Source of the DNA: Inia geoffrensis | Lineage: Eukaryota; Chordata; Mammalia; Artiodactyla; Iniidae | Reading direction: 5' to 3' | DNA length: 64,000 bases | Assembly: GCA_036417435.1 (NCBI GenBank) | Contig: CM070899.1 | Coordinates: 151,666,237 to 151,730,236, forward strand | Part shown: positions 11,097-21,671 of the stretch, one piece after another | Layout of the letters: each line of letters begins with the position of its first letter | How positions within the stretch are numbered: the first letter of the stretch is position 1 | The notes under the pieces: generated by a model | The model's input: only the letters and a program-made list of their open reading frames with translations | Database searches by the model: none | Told to the model about the DNA's origin: nothing | Position numbers and translations under genes: made by a program

Positions 11097-11937
11097 AGTC
11101 GTTCTCAAAGTTTGCTTTCTCCACCTGCAGCAGTGGCATCATCTCATCACTTGGGAACTTATTAGATATGTAAATTTTGGAGTCCCACCTGAATCAGCCA
11201 GGTGGGGCCCAGAAATCTGTGCGTTTTTTAAAAAAAAATTATTTTGAAGTATAGTTGATTTACAATGTTGTGTTAATTTCTTCTGTACAGCAAAGTGACT
11301 CGGTTATACACATATATACATTCTTTTTTTATATTCTTTTCCATTATGGTTTATCATAGGATACTGAATATAGTTCCCTGTGCTATACAGTAGGACCTTG
11401 TTGTTTATCCATCATATGTATAATAGTTTGCATCTGCTAATCCCAAACTCCCAATCCTTCCCTCCCCCACCCCCCTTCCCCCTTAGCAACCACAAGTCTG
11501 TTTTCTATGTCTGTGAGTCTGCTTCTGTTTCATAGATATGTTCATTTGTGTCGTATTTTAGATTCCATATATAAGTGACATCATATGGTATTTGTCTTTC
11601 TCTTTCTGACTTCACTTAGTATGATAATCTCTAGGTCCATCCATGTTGCTTCAAATAGCATTATTTCATTCTTTTTTATGGCTAATATTCATATATATAT
11701 ATTATATATATATATAATATATATATCCACATCTTTTTTATCCATCTGTCAATGGACATTTAGGTTATTTCCATGTCTTGACTCTTGTAAATAGTGCTGC
11801 TATGGACATAAGGGTGCATGTGTCTCTTCAAATTATAGCTTTGTCTGAGTATATGCCCAGGAGTGGGAAGCAATCTGTGCTTTTAACAAGCTTTTTGGTG
11901 ATTTTTATATATGCTCAAGTTTGAGACCCACAGGAAT
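11097..11937 (+). mobile_element. MER5-type hAT element split by an L1
   Basis: CAGTCGTTCTCAAAGT at the left, then ACTTGGGAACTTATTAGA, GGTGGGGCCCAGAAATCTGTG. The rest (CTTTTAACAAGCTTTTTGG to CAAGTTTGAGACCCAC) resumes at 11870, after the L1. This is the MER5A layout. Confidence 0.75.
11222..11868 (-). mobile_element. 5'-truncated antisense L1 inserted in a MER5-type element
   Basis: L1 3' end in minus orientation, including the end of ORF2 and the 3' UTR, with an AT-rich microsatellite at 11687-11726. The flanks AATCTGTGCG and AATCTGTGCT form a short target duplication. The host repeat continues on both sides. Confidence 0.85.
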
Positions 11938-12056
11938 ATGGTATTGGGAAAAGTAATTCACTTTATGGAAAAAAAACACCTGAATCTCATGAAATCTATC
12001 ATCACATGAAAAAGTGGACTCCATATGGATTAAAGACCTATGAAGTTAATAATGTA

Positions 12057-12350
12057 GGGCTTCCCTGGTGGCACAGTGGATAAGAATCTGCCTGCCAATG
12101 CAGGGAACTTGGGTTCCATCCCTGGTCTGGGAGGATCCCACATGCCGTGGAGGAACTAAGCCCGTGAGCCACAACTACTGAGCCCACATGCCTAGAGCCT
12201 GTGCTCGGCAACAAGAGAAGCCACCGCAAGGAGAAGCCCGCGAACCGAAATGAGGAGTAGCCCCCGCTTACTGCAACTAGAGAAACCCCGCATGCAGCAA
12301 CGAATACCCAACACAGCCAAAAATAAATTAATTAATTAATTAATTAAATA
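12057..12350 (+). mobile_element. CHR SINE, long form
   Basis: Head GGGCTTCCCTGGTGGCAC, the long body with CACAACTACTGAGCCCAC and the AATTAATTAATTAA tail. Tail boundary approximate. Confidence 0.9.
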
Positions 12351-12445
12351 ATCTTTTTTAAATTAAAAAAAAATGTAAAATGTTAAAGAATATCTTTGTG
12401 ACCTTGGGGCAGGAATTAACTTTTTTTAAAAAAATAAATTTATTG

Positions 12446-12640
12446 GGCTTCCCTGGTGACGTAGTGGTTGGGAGTCCGCCTGCCGATGCAGGGGACACGG
12501 GTTCGTGCCCCGGTCCGGGAAGATCCCGCATGCAGCGGAGCGGCTGGGCCCATGAGCCATGGCCGCTGAGCCTGCGCGTCCAGAGCCTGTACTCCGCAAC
12601 GGGAGAGGCCACAACAGTGAGAGGCCCTCATACTGCAAAA
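12446..12640 (+). mobile_element. CHR-2-type SINE
   Basis: Head GGCTTCCCTGGTGACG, the block GAGCCATGGCCGCTGAGCC and end GAGAGGCCCTCATACTGC with an A tail that meets the tail of the next, oppositely oriented SINE. Confidence 0.92.
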
Positions 12641-12936
12641 AAATTTTTTTAATTTTTTTATTTATTTATCTTTGGCTGTGTTGGGTCTTTGTTGCTGCTT
12701 GCGGGCTTTCTCTAGTTGTGGTGAGCAGGGGCTATTCTTCGTTGTGGTGTGCAGGCTTCTCATTGCAGTGGCTTCTCTTGTTGTAGAGCATGAGCTCTAG
12801 GCATGTGGGCTTCAGTAGTTGTGGCACACAGGCTTAGTTGCTCTGCAGCATGTGGGATCTTCCCGGACCAGGGCTCGAACCCGTGTCCCCTGCATTGGCA
12901 GGCGGATTCTTAACCACTGCGCCTCCAGGGAAGCCC
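12641..12936 (-). mobile_element. CHR SINE, long form, tail to tail with the previous one
   Basis: T-rich start, GGCTGTGTTGGGTC, repeated TTCTCATTGC/TTAGTTGCT blocks and head CCTCCAGGGAAGCCC. Confidence 0.92.
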
Positions 12937-13734
12937 TACAATACATCTTGCACAAAGGCATATGAACAAAAGCATATATTAAACACCTTAAAATGTTGGC
13001 CCGTTGGGGGAGGGGTGGAAGGAAATGGAAAGATAGAAGGAAATGAACAGCCACATTAATCAGGGACCCTGTGCAGACCATGGTGATAACATGCTGTGAA
13101 TTGAGAAGGTGATTAACTCAAGCCTCTGCACCTGAGGTCCCACAGCCAGGAAAGAGGGTGGGTGGAGGGGGATCAATAATGTTAAAGATAAGGCCTTTTT
13201 TCAGTACATTAAAGATGTTTCTCTTTTTTTCAATAAAAGGCTGGAAAAAGGTTGGACGAGGAGGATAGGCAGGAAAAGGAGGTGGGCAGAAAGGGCAGAA
13301 AAAGAGGAGAGAGAAGAAAGAAAAGATGATGGAGAGAGAGAAGCGGGGGGGCGGGTCATGGACGTGGACGGCATTCTTTCCTGGGATCTCTGGGCTGGAC
13401 TGGAGACGGAAAGGGTCAGGGTTGCCTAAAGCCCTCTGGAGCTCTGAGGCCCCACAGGGGAGGCCTATATTTCAGAAGCTCCTCTGAACAACCCGGGCTT
13501 AGCAGGACACGACGTGCTCCATGTGCAGGAAACTCAGCAGTGCTGATTTTTGCATATCTTCCTGTCCCCCGCACCAATCCAGTAGTGTGTGGACGGCAGA
13601 GCTAATAAAGTGATTGGACTATTTTTAAAGCCATTTGCACAAATAAAGTGCACCACCCTAGGTGTAAACACAGCGACCACTAATTGGAGACTGTGAGTAG
13701 GAAGGAAGAATACAAAGAACAAAAGGTAATGAAG

Positions 13735-13974
13735 GGCCTCCCTCGTGGCACAGTGGTTGAGAGTCCGCCTGCCGATGCAGGGGACACAGGTTCGTGCCCC
13801 GGTCTGGGAAGATCCCACATGCCGCGGAGCGGCTGGGCCCATGAGCCATGGTCGATGAGCCTGCGCGTCCGGATCCTGTGCTCCGCAATGGGAGAGGCCA
13901 CAACAGTGAGAGGCCCGCGTACCACCAAAAAAAAAAAAAAACAAAAAACAAACAAACCAAAAACAAAAAACAAA
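13735..13974 (+). mobile_element. CHR-2-type SINE with long A-rich tail
   Basis: Head GGCCTCCCTCGTGGCACAG to CCCGCGTACCACC and a long A/C tail. The 14-base duplication AAAAGGTAATGAAG is at 13721-13734 and 13975-13988. Confidence 0.94.
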
Positions 13975-13984
13975 AAAGGTAATG

Positions 13985-14560
13985 AAGAAGTATGTAAAGG
14001 CTTATTGATAAGGATGCTTGTTGACATTATTTATGATAATGAAAAATTAGTAAAATAAGTTAAATGTCCAATAATAGAGACTTGGTTAAAAATGTATGCC
14101 ACAGGGGCTTCCCTGGCGGTGCAGTGGTTGAGAGTCCGCCTGCTGATGCAGGGGACACGGGTTCATGCCCCGGTCCAGGAAGATCCCACATGCTGCGGAG
14201 CGGCTGGGCCCGTAAGCCATGGCTGCTGAGCCTGCGCGTCCGGAGCCTGTGCTCCGCAACGGGAGAGGCCACAACAGTGAGAGGCCTGCGTACCGCAAAA
14301 AAAAAAAAAAAAAAAAAAATGTATGCCACATTCATACAATAGAATACACTAAAAATGGAGGTATGAGAGAATTTTTGATGTTAAGGAAAAATGTCTGTGA
14401 TATATTGCTGTCCTAGGGAAAAGTCACAAAGAGTATGCACTCAATAATCTTTTTTTCTAAAAAATATAAATGTTTAACTGCGTAGAAAGGAGACAGGAGT
14501 ATCTTCACCAAAATATTAACAGCAGTAGACTTAAGATCATGCACTTTACAGGCATGTAAA
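13985..14560 (+). repeat. Old L1 (L1M-type) fragment split by a SINE
   Basis: GACATTATTTATGATAATGA, AATGTCCAATAATAGAG and, after the SINE, ATTCATACAATAGAATACAC form a continuous L1 ORF2 end in plus orientation. Confidence 0.6.
14104..14314 (+). mobile_element. CHR-2-type SINE
   Basis: Head GGGCTTCCCTGGCGGTGCAG to CCTGCGTACCGC and a pure A tail. The perfect 16-base duplication AAAAATGTATGCCACA is at 14088-14103 and 14315-14330. It splits an old L1 fragment. Confidence 0.95.
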
Positions 14561-15194
14561 TTGTATCTCAAAAAAAAGTTTTAGAAAATATTAACACTAG
14601 TGGTCTCTGGGTAGGGTGATATTTTTCATTGTGTTTATGAAAAAACTTTATGGTAGTAAATATGTGTTCATTTTTGTAGACAGACAACAGAATAGCCACT
14701 TCTTTCTATGGGTGGGAGAGCATTCTGTGGGGAGTCTGGCAGTCCCTTACCCCACTCTGTCTAGAGGGGAGGCGGCAGAGAAATGGCAGGCACTTAAGCC
14801 TAGCCTGGCCTGGGAAAAGGCTGGCACTTGGCCTCTGTTTTCACCAGCCCCTTGACCAGCCAGCTCTGGCCAGCTCAACCACTTAAACGGCCAGAGCTAG
14901 TTGTTTCAGGAACTGCCCTGAGAGCTGCTGTTGCTTTCCTGGAAGATAGGAGAGCCAGGAGGCAAGGGCTGGAGAGGGATGAGCCAAGGTCACTTGATAA
15001 ACGCTAGACACTATTTACAACCATATCTCTCACCCCTCCCGCACATCTCCTCGTCTCGTTTCACTCCCACAGCGTGGCCCGTGGCAGGTTAAGGGATGCG
15101 GTGAGCAGCATTTCCCGCGGGCAGAGACGTGGGTGGTTTCGTGGCGGTGGCTCTGCTGGCTTGGCTCTCCCTTGCCTCTTACTGTAAACAATGC

Positions 15195-15370
15195 TACCAT
15201 TATTGAGAGCTGACCATGTGCCAGGTGAGAAATTGCAATTTCTCACAACCCTGTGAGGTCCCTACTGTTCTGAGGCCTACTTTCCGGATGAAGAACTCAA
15301 GGCTCAGAGAGGTTAAGAAACTCACCCTAGGTAACACAGCCAGGTGGGTGGTAGTAGATCGGTGTGAGTA
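15195..15370 (-). repeat. MIR SINE fragment
   Basis: Minus-oriented core with GATGAAGAACTCAAGGCTC, AGAGAGGTTAAGAAACTC and GGTAACACAGCCAGGTGG. Confidence 0.65.
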
Positions 15371-15459
15371 AATTGGCTTTACTATGCATGCGCAGGTAAG
15401 GGGAACCAAGTTTGGTTAAGCAACAGATCTAGTGTAACAACCCGGCACTCCGGATTCCA

Positions 15460-16130
15460 GCTAGCGAGATTGCCCCCTGCGGGGCCTAAGTCAGGCCAGG
15501 CAGAGGCTCCCAAGGTCAGGGAGGGGGCGGCCCCATAGGCCCCACGGCCTAAGGGAGCCGCCGAGCCGTCGCGGGGACAAGTCCCAACTGGGACTAGTAG
15601 CGAGCCTAGTGTCGCCATCAACGCCCGGGGTCAGAGGCGGGGGACTGCTGTACAGCGGGCGAGCCCCGGAGGGCGCCTCTGGACAATTCCATCAACACGG
15701 GCGGGGCGGGGCTTGGCGGCAGCCCTGCATTTCGGGGGACGCAGCGCCGGACCGAGGGTATTCGCGGGGACATCCAGGGTCCCCAGGGAGTCGGGCCGGC
15801 CTGGAAGCAGGGACGAGTCTGGGGACACTCCGAGAAGAAGGACTGCGCCGCCGCGCAGAGGTGACCCTGTCGTGGGCGGTGGTTGCGCGCGGGCCGTGAC
15901 ACTCAGGTAGGCGCAGGGAACAGGAAGGTCGGGAGCCGCGGCCCCGGGGAGGAGGCGGAGGGAGCGGAGGCCACCCCGAGGCAGCCGCCGCCCCTGCCCC
16001 CCACCTCCCGCCGGGCCCCGCTCCCAAGAGGGCGCCACCTGCACGCTCTGATGGGCACCGGCGCCCGCCACTGAGGGAGCCTGTTGTCATGGTAGCGCAG
16101 GAGGCTGGGCCCACGTTCCCATGGCCACCC
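15460..16130. promoter_or_regulatory. Upstream CpG island, candidate alternative SEMA4B promoter
   Basis: A sharp CpG-dense block with GC boxes in otherwise CpG-poor DNA, 13.3 kb before the SEMA4B start codon. A consensus-like donor, ACTCAG followed by GTAGGC, lies at 15901-15912 on the + strand. From memory human SEMA4B also has transcripts with remote non-coding first exons, so this may be one. No coding sequence is recognised. Confidence 0.5.
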
Positions 16131-17834
16131 GGGGCCTCTGAGCCAAACCTGCAGCTGAGAGGCAGTAATCCTGGCCCTGGAGGGAGATCATTTGGAATTT
16201 GGGGAAGGCCTGGGCCCCTCCTCAGAATGGTCTGGGTATGACCTCTGAGTTAGGCTCTTTGTCATAGCTTCTACTCTCTGAGCGACAAAGTGGACATAGG
16301 GGTTAGGAGGGAAAGGAAGTTGTGGTCCTGGAAATGAGGCTGCTCTAGTGGCCTCCCTGGAGCCATTCTTGTCTGGCAAAAAGACTCAGTGGTCCTGGGT
16401 CACCTGGGTAAGGTCGTCAACCTCTGCTCACATTTCCTCACCTGTAATGTGAGTATGCCATTTGGTTTATGAATCACAGGTTTCTTGTAAGGGTCGAATG
16501 CCATAAGGACAGGGAAGCACACAATCAAAAAAAATTTTTTTTCCCTGTAGATGGTTTAGCACTGGAAGAGATTTAGAAATCCAGCCGGACCCACCCCCTT
16601 ATTACCATAGGAGAAAATGGATCCAGAGAAGTTAAATTACTTCCCAAGAAGACAGTGAGTTGGGAAGGTCAGGATTTGAACCCAGTCTCCTGACTTCCAG
16701 GCTGTGACTGTTTCCTCCGGTGGTTATTATTACTGAAGCTCAGGGAGATCTGTGGTACGTCTCCTTGCAACCCGGGGCTCAAACTTTTGGTGACAGGTGA
16801 TCTAAAGATATGGACATTGGCAGCAGGTGAACCAAAGATGGGAAATGGAGGCTGGCACCTTGAGGAGAGCTGAAAGAGCCTCTCTCTCTGGTGCATAGGT
16901 CCTATGCCTTGGGGCTCTTGCTTTTATCTGACAGGATTGCCCTAAATTAATCCCCAGGAGCCAAGCATTCAACAGCTTTCCTAAATACCATCTCTTCTGA
17001 AGCCAACAAATCTGTTGAGACTGTGTGAGCAAGAAATCCTTTGGCTGCCCTAAAGCAGGGAAGTGGGACTTCCCACATCAGTGAGGTGCCTTTCCTTTGA
17101 AAAGGTTAAGAGGAAGGTGGACAAAGAGATCTAGGAAGGAACACTTGAATGAATCATTTGGAAATGATTTGAGACAGTCAACTAGAACAGAAAACTCATT
17201 TATTCATTTAGTAAACATTTACTGGGTGCCTGCTATTCCCAAACGTTTACTGGGGCTGGAGATTAAAAACCTGAGTTAGGCAGGTCTGGTCCCTGCACTC
17301 AAGGAGCTTATGGAAGAGATGGGAAGAGAGAGATGTGATGTGTAAATGAGTATTCCACCACAGCATCATGAGTGACTTGATGGAAATATGAGCAGAGTAC
17401 CGAGGGCACTCAGAGGAGCAACTCTGGAAATCAGTTGAAAACAGCACGATTCTAGCCTATGAAGCCTGGGAGCACTTCTGGTGCTCTGCCAGGTCGGCCT
17501 TTTGTTGGAGACAAAGGAATAAGTGAGTGAAAGTGTCTAAAGAAATGTGGACAAGGGTGGGTATTCTCTGGAAAGAAGAGTTTGAGGAATCTTGATGAAC
17601 TGGAAGCTCTGTGAAGGCAGAACCCTGTCAGTCTCCTTCAGCTTCAGTGATGCTTAGAAGGCAGCAAGTGCACAAGAACTATTTGTTGAGTGAGTGAAAG
17701 AAGGAAGGGAGGAAGGGGAGAGGGAGAGAGGGAGGAAAGAACAGCAGCTTATATTATCAAGAGGAGGATGGCTATAACTTGAGACAAAGCCTTGGTTGAA
17801 ATTCTAACTATATGTAGAGCATCTGCATGGGGTT

Positions 17835-18050
17835 CTGGATTCAGATCCAGTTTCTGGTCCTAGTCCTAACTTAACCACTTCTGTGACCTTAGCAAGTCCC
17901 TGAACCTCTCTATGCCCCACTTCTCATCTGTAAAGTGGGAGTATCACAATTCCTGTTTCATCCTGTTGTGAGAATTAAATAGATGACTGGTTGTAAAAAA
18001 CTGAGCACAGTGGCTTGCTTATAGTACGTGCGCAATAAATGTTAGCCTTA
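17835..18050 (+). repeat. MIR SINE, long fragment
   Basis: Nearly full-length: CTGGATTCAGATCC, CACTTCTGTGACCTTAGC, CTCATCTGTAAAGTGGGAG, GTTGTGAGAATTAAATAGATG and the GCAATAAATGTTAGCC end. Confidence 0.75.
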
Positions 18051-19799
18051 TAAATGTCAACTTTCCTTTAGGTGGAAGAGTTTGCCAAATAATTCATGGC
18101 AAGGTTATATAACTACTCCTAAATGAGGTGTAATTTCTTTTTACCTGAAATTCTGAAAGCTCGCTTTGTCTTCAGACTAACACACCTCAAAGAAATTATT
18201 CTTTGCTTTTTTTTTCGAGGAGAGGAGGGCAACAATCTTTTTGAAATCAGTTGAAAGCTCAGATCCCTCTCATCAGAAGTGGCATATCATTCTTGGGGTT
18301 CACAGCTCACTGAAGCCGACCCTGGTGGTTAAGGGGCTCCCTGCTCTGTTCCACTGCTCACAGGCTGTAAGGAAAGCGCTAAGGCTCTTAGATAAAGAGT
18401 TTGAGAGGAGCGAGGCGGATCTGCTCCCTTTCAGGGGGCTTGTGGGGTCCCTGTGGACTGGGTGGGTCAGGCCCCAGGTCCAGGCCCCTTAGAGCCCCCT
18501 CCTTTGCTAGAGCCAAGCTGGGCCCACTCAGAGCCTCGTGGCATCCTCCAGCCTGACACTCAGCACATAAATGGTGCTGTCAGGTGTCCTAGGAATCTCG
18601 GGCCTAGGCAGCTGGTAAGTAAGATCCCTGTCCAAGCATGGATCTTTGGTGCCTCCCTCACATTGGCTTTCTGTGAGCGTTGTCTCCTGGTGCCTGTGCT
18701 TTAGGGTGGCAAGTGGGCACATCACCAAGGTAATGCATTCCTCCCTCCATCCTATCAAAGCAGTCTTTGGAGACACAGGAAATCAATGGAATCCACCTGT
18801 TCAGACCCCCGCCTGATGGGCTCACCTGTCTAGGCTCACTCTCCGCAGGCAGTGCTGGAACCAAGAGCAAGACTCTCTGTCTGGGAGAAAGAGTCATAGC
18901 CACCAGGTAACCTAAGGTGACTGGGAAACTTCAGAAGTCAGAGAGCCCCTCTTCTTTGGGAAGGGAGAGCCTTGGTCCTCTGGAAAGGAAGCTTAGTTCC
19001 CTGGGGTGGAGGAAGGGCCTTGGCTGGGTCTTCTTTCCTTTCATGTAGCAATGGCCAGGGGTCTAGGGCTCAGAGTAGGATTTATGGAAGAAGAACTTGG
19101 GGGCAAACGGAGAGGTAGATTCCTGGTTTCTTGAGATCTTGGGAATGAAGGGGCCTCAGGTCTGATAAGCCAAACTAGAAACCAGACTGTGTCCTATACC
19201 CTTATGCTTCTCGCTCCCCATCCTTACCTGGCCTAGAACATCTACCTCCCACCTGTGAGTGGCTGCAGTGGTTTCAGGGGAAAGAGAGTCTCTGAGCAGT
19301 AATGGTGCCCCTGCAGGATGACAGTTGCCAAGCATCAGCCAGGCCAGTTACCCAGGGTCTCCAGGCCCCTTTGGGGAGCAGGCCTGTGGGCACAGGCAGA
19401 CAGGCCCTCCTGAACTTGTCTTGGGGGCAGGGACATGACAGTGGCAACTTTGTGTTCTACCGTGTCGAGGCAGGGACAGGCTGAACCCTGCTGGTTGCAC
19501 CACAGCCCTGTGGGGTAGGGGGAATCCCGTCCCAGGGAGTGGCCGGCTCAGGCCCCGACAAGCCCCAGCAGGGGTGGCGCTGGGGAGGGCGGCAGGCTCT
19601 TCACCACAGTGGGCGCACCCGGGGCCTGGGCTGGGCAGGCAGGTTCCTTCTCCCTGTAAGAGTTGCAGCCTCAGCTCTAGGTTTGTAGGAGGCGGCTGAA
19701 CCTGAGCGGAGAGCCCAGAAGGGGGTCCTCTGGGTTGGGCATCTAAGATGGTCATGGCCACTTTTAGGTAATGAGGTGAACCGATAATATAATGTGCGT

Positions 19800-19960
19800 T
19801 CACCACAGGCCAGTGCTGCCGGTCACATTATGTGCACTGCCTCATCAGCTCTCCTAACAGCCCAGGCAGTACTGTTAGTGTTCCCATTTCACAGATGAGG
19901 AAACTGAGGCTCAGAGAGATTGTGTGGCTTGCTCACAGTCCCCAGAATAATGGATGGTGC
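19800..19960 (-). repeat. MIR SINE fragment
   Basis: Minus-oriented: CATTTCACAGATGAGGAAAC, TGAGGCTCAGAGAGATTGTG and GCTTGCTCACAGTCCCC. Confidence 0.65.
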
Positions 19961-20005
19961 TGAGATTATCCTTATGGAAGAACTGGTGGGTTCTTCCCCT
20001 GGATT

Positions 20006-20145
20006 TTTTTCTTTTTTCTTTTAGTTTTTGGCCACACCCCACAGCATGTGGGATCTTAATTCCCCCCGCCCGACCAGGGATCGAACCTGCACCTCCTGCA
20101 TTGGAAGGCAGAGTCTTAACCACTGGACTGCCGGAGAGGTCCCCA
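20006..20145 (-). mobile_element. CHR SINE, short form
   Basis: Minus-oriented element with TTTTTGGCCACACCCC and head CGGAGAGGTCCCC. The duplication CCCCTGGATT is at 19996-20005 and 20146-20155. Confidence 0.9.
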
Positions 20146-21525
20146 CCCCTGGATTCTAATCACTTGGAAGAGCAAGCAACATAAGGGACCAGTGGAGGGG
20201 CGTGTGGTTTGGGGAACAGAGATGAGGCCATTTACATTTATTGCCAGACCCTGGTTAAAAGCCACCTGTGAGATTTGAAGGCAGTGTTCGTGCTGGCCCT
20301 GTGAATGCCTTCTGCTGCAGAGGGCACTGCCCCAGGGAGGCTCCCAGCACCTCCCACCCCGGGATCTGGAACTCATTGGCTGACTTAAAAGCACACACAG
20401 GGTGGGCCAGCTGGTGTCACTTCCTCATCAAAATGTATTGATGCTGCAGCCAAGCCCCGGAGGAGGAGACATCAGCAATGTGCCCAACCAGTGCAGGTGG
20501 GGAGCTGCAGCTGCAGGTTGGCATGAGAGGAGGGCTCCGGGCTACGAGGGGATGGTGGCAGGGGACCAAGGCCCTGGGAGCTGGGCCGTAGCCAGTGCGT
20601 GTCTTCAAGGCCTTACTGGGCAGCCTGCCAGCCACAACCCAGGGATGGGAGGAGCTTGAGTGCTACTCCAGGAGTGGGCGGGTGGGACCTTGGGTTCAAG
20701 CTCCGCTGGGCTTGGCAGGAGGCCCCTCCTCCACGGCCAGCAAACAAAGCAAAGCCATGGCCTCCAGAGTAGAATTGTGGGGGCTGGAGAGCCAGGCTTC
20801 CCTGGGTGGGAATGAGAGCGGGCAGGCCCGGCTGGGGGCAACCTGGCAGGGGGCAGCCTGGCAGGAGCCATGCATACCCAAGGACAGGGCTGGCCTGCAC
20901 CTGGGCAGAGGTTGTACCTATAGATGATTAATGAGTATTGATGGCTTGAGAGGCTGAGTGTGGTCTGGACTGACCATTCCACTGCCAGCACTTGCCCTGA
21001 GCCTACTCTGCCTGTTTCCTTTGCGCTGAGCAGTCTAGTGAGGTAGTGGACTCATGTGTTCATTTGCTTTATATTTTTAGCCATGCTTCCCTTTATTTTC
21101 TTTCTCTTGTAGCCTTTCATATTTATCTTCACTTTCTCCCTCTTGTATAGCTATTCTCATTTTCTTCTTTCACCTGATTCTACAGGTGAGGTGTTGTTGG
21201 TTTTTTTTTTTACCTTTCAGTCTCTAGAGTCCCCCACCACTACCAGCATGATAACAGGTATAAGGTATACATTTACATATAGGGAAATGGACAGATCTTA
21301 AGCGTACAGCTTGAGAAATTTTAATATTTGTATACACTTGGGAAACCAACATCCAGATCAAGATATGGAATATTCTTGTCATCCCTAAAATTTCCTTGTC
21401 TGCCTGTGAGGCATGTGGCCCTGTTTTGTTTGGCTTCTTTGCATGTACTCCTATGTGCATTTTACCTCTCATTCTTGCATTTTTATCCTTCTTATGTGTG
21501 TGTTTGTGTGTACATGAGAGGCAGA

Positions 21526-21530
<5 letters not shown>

Positions 21531-21560
<30 letters not shown>
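21531..21560. repeat. (GA)n microsatellite
   Basis: About 14 uninterrupted AG units followed by GAAGGAAGGAGGG. Likely length-polymorphic. Confidence 0.95.
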
Positions 21561-21562
<2 letters not shown>

Positions 21563-21671
21563 AAGGAGGGTGAGGATGGATGGGCAAAGGCTGTGTAAGT
21601 GTAGACAGAGAAATGATGCCTGCCTCTTGCTGGCTGGGGACACAGAGGAAGTGTTGCTTTTCTCTTCATCT

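Larger units (their letters stand above)
1..15459. other. Non-coding upstream region
   Basis: No coding exon or RNA gene was recognised. The stretch is made of MIR, MER5-type, Tigger-like, old L1 and CHR elements listed separately, plus unique sequence. In human this side of SEMA4B faces IDH2, which is not visible here. It may be intergenic or part of a remote first intron. Confidence 0.6.

Noticed and set aside
12358..14342. Groups of short frames with sequences such as [16 protein letters not shown] and [10 protein letters not shown]
   Set aside because: These translate CHR SINEs and recur wherever such a SINE occurs; they are not proteins.
15609..16114. Several overlapping 90-146 codon frames in the upstream CpG island
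   Set aside because: All are in mutually overlapping frames on both strands with GC-driven composition, as expected by chance in a CpG island.
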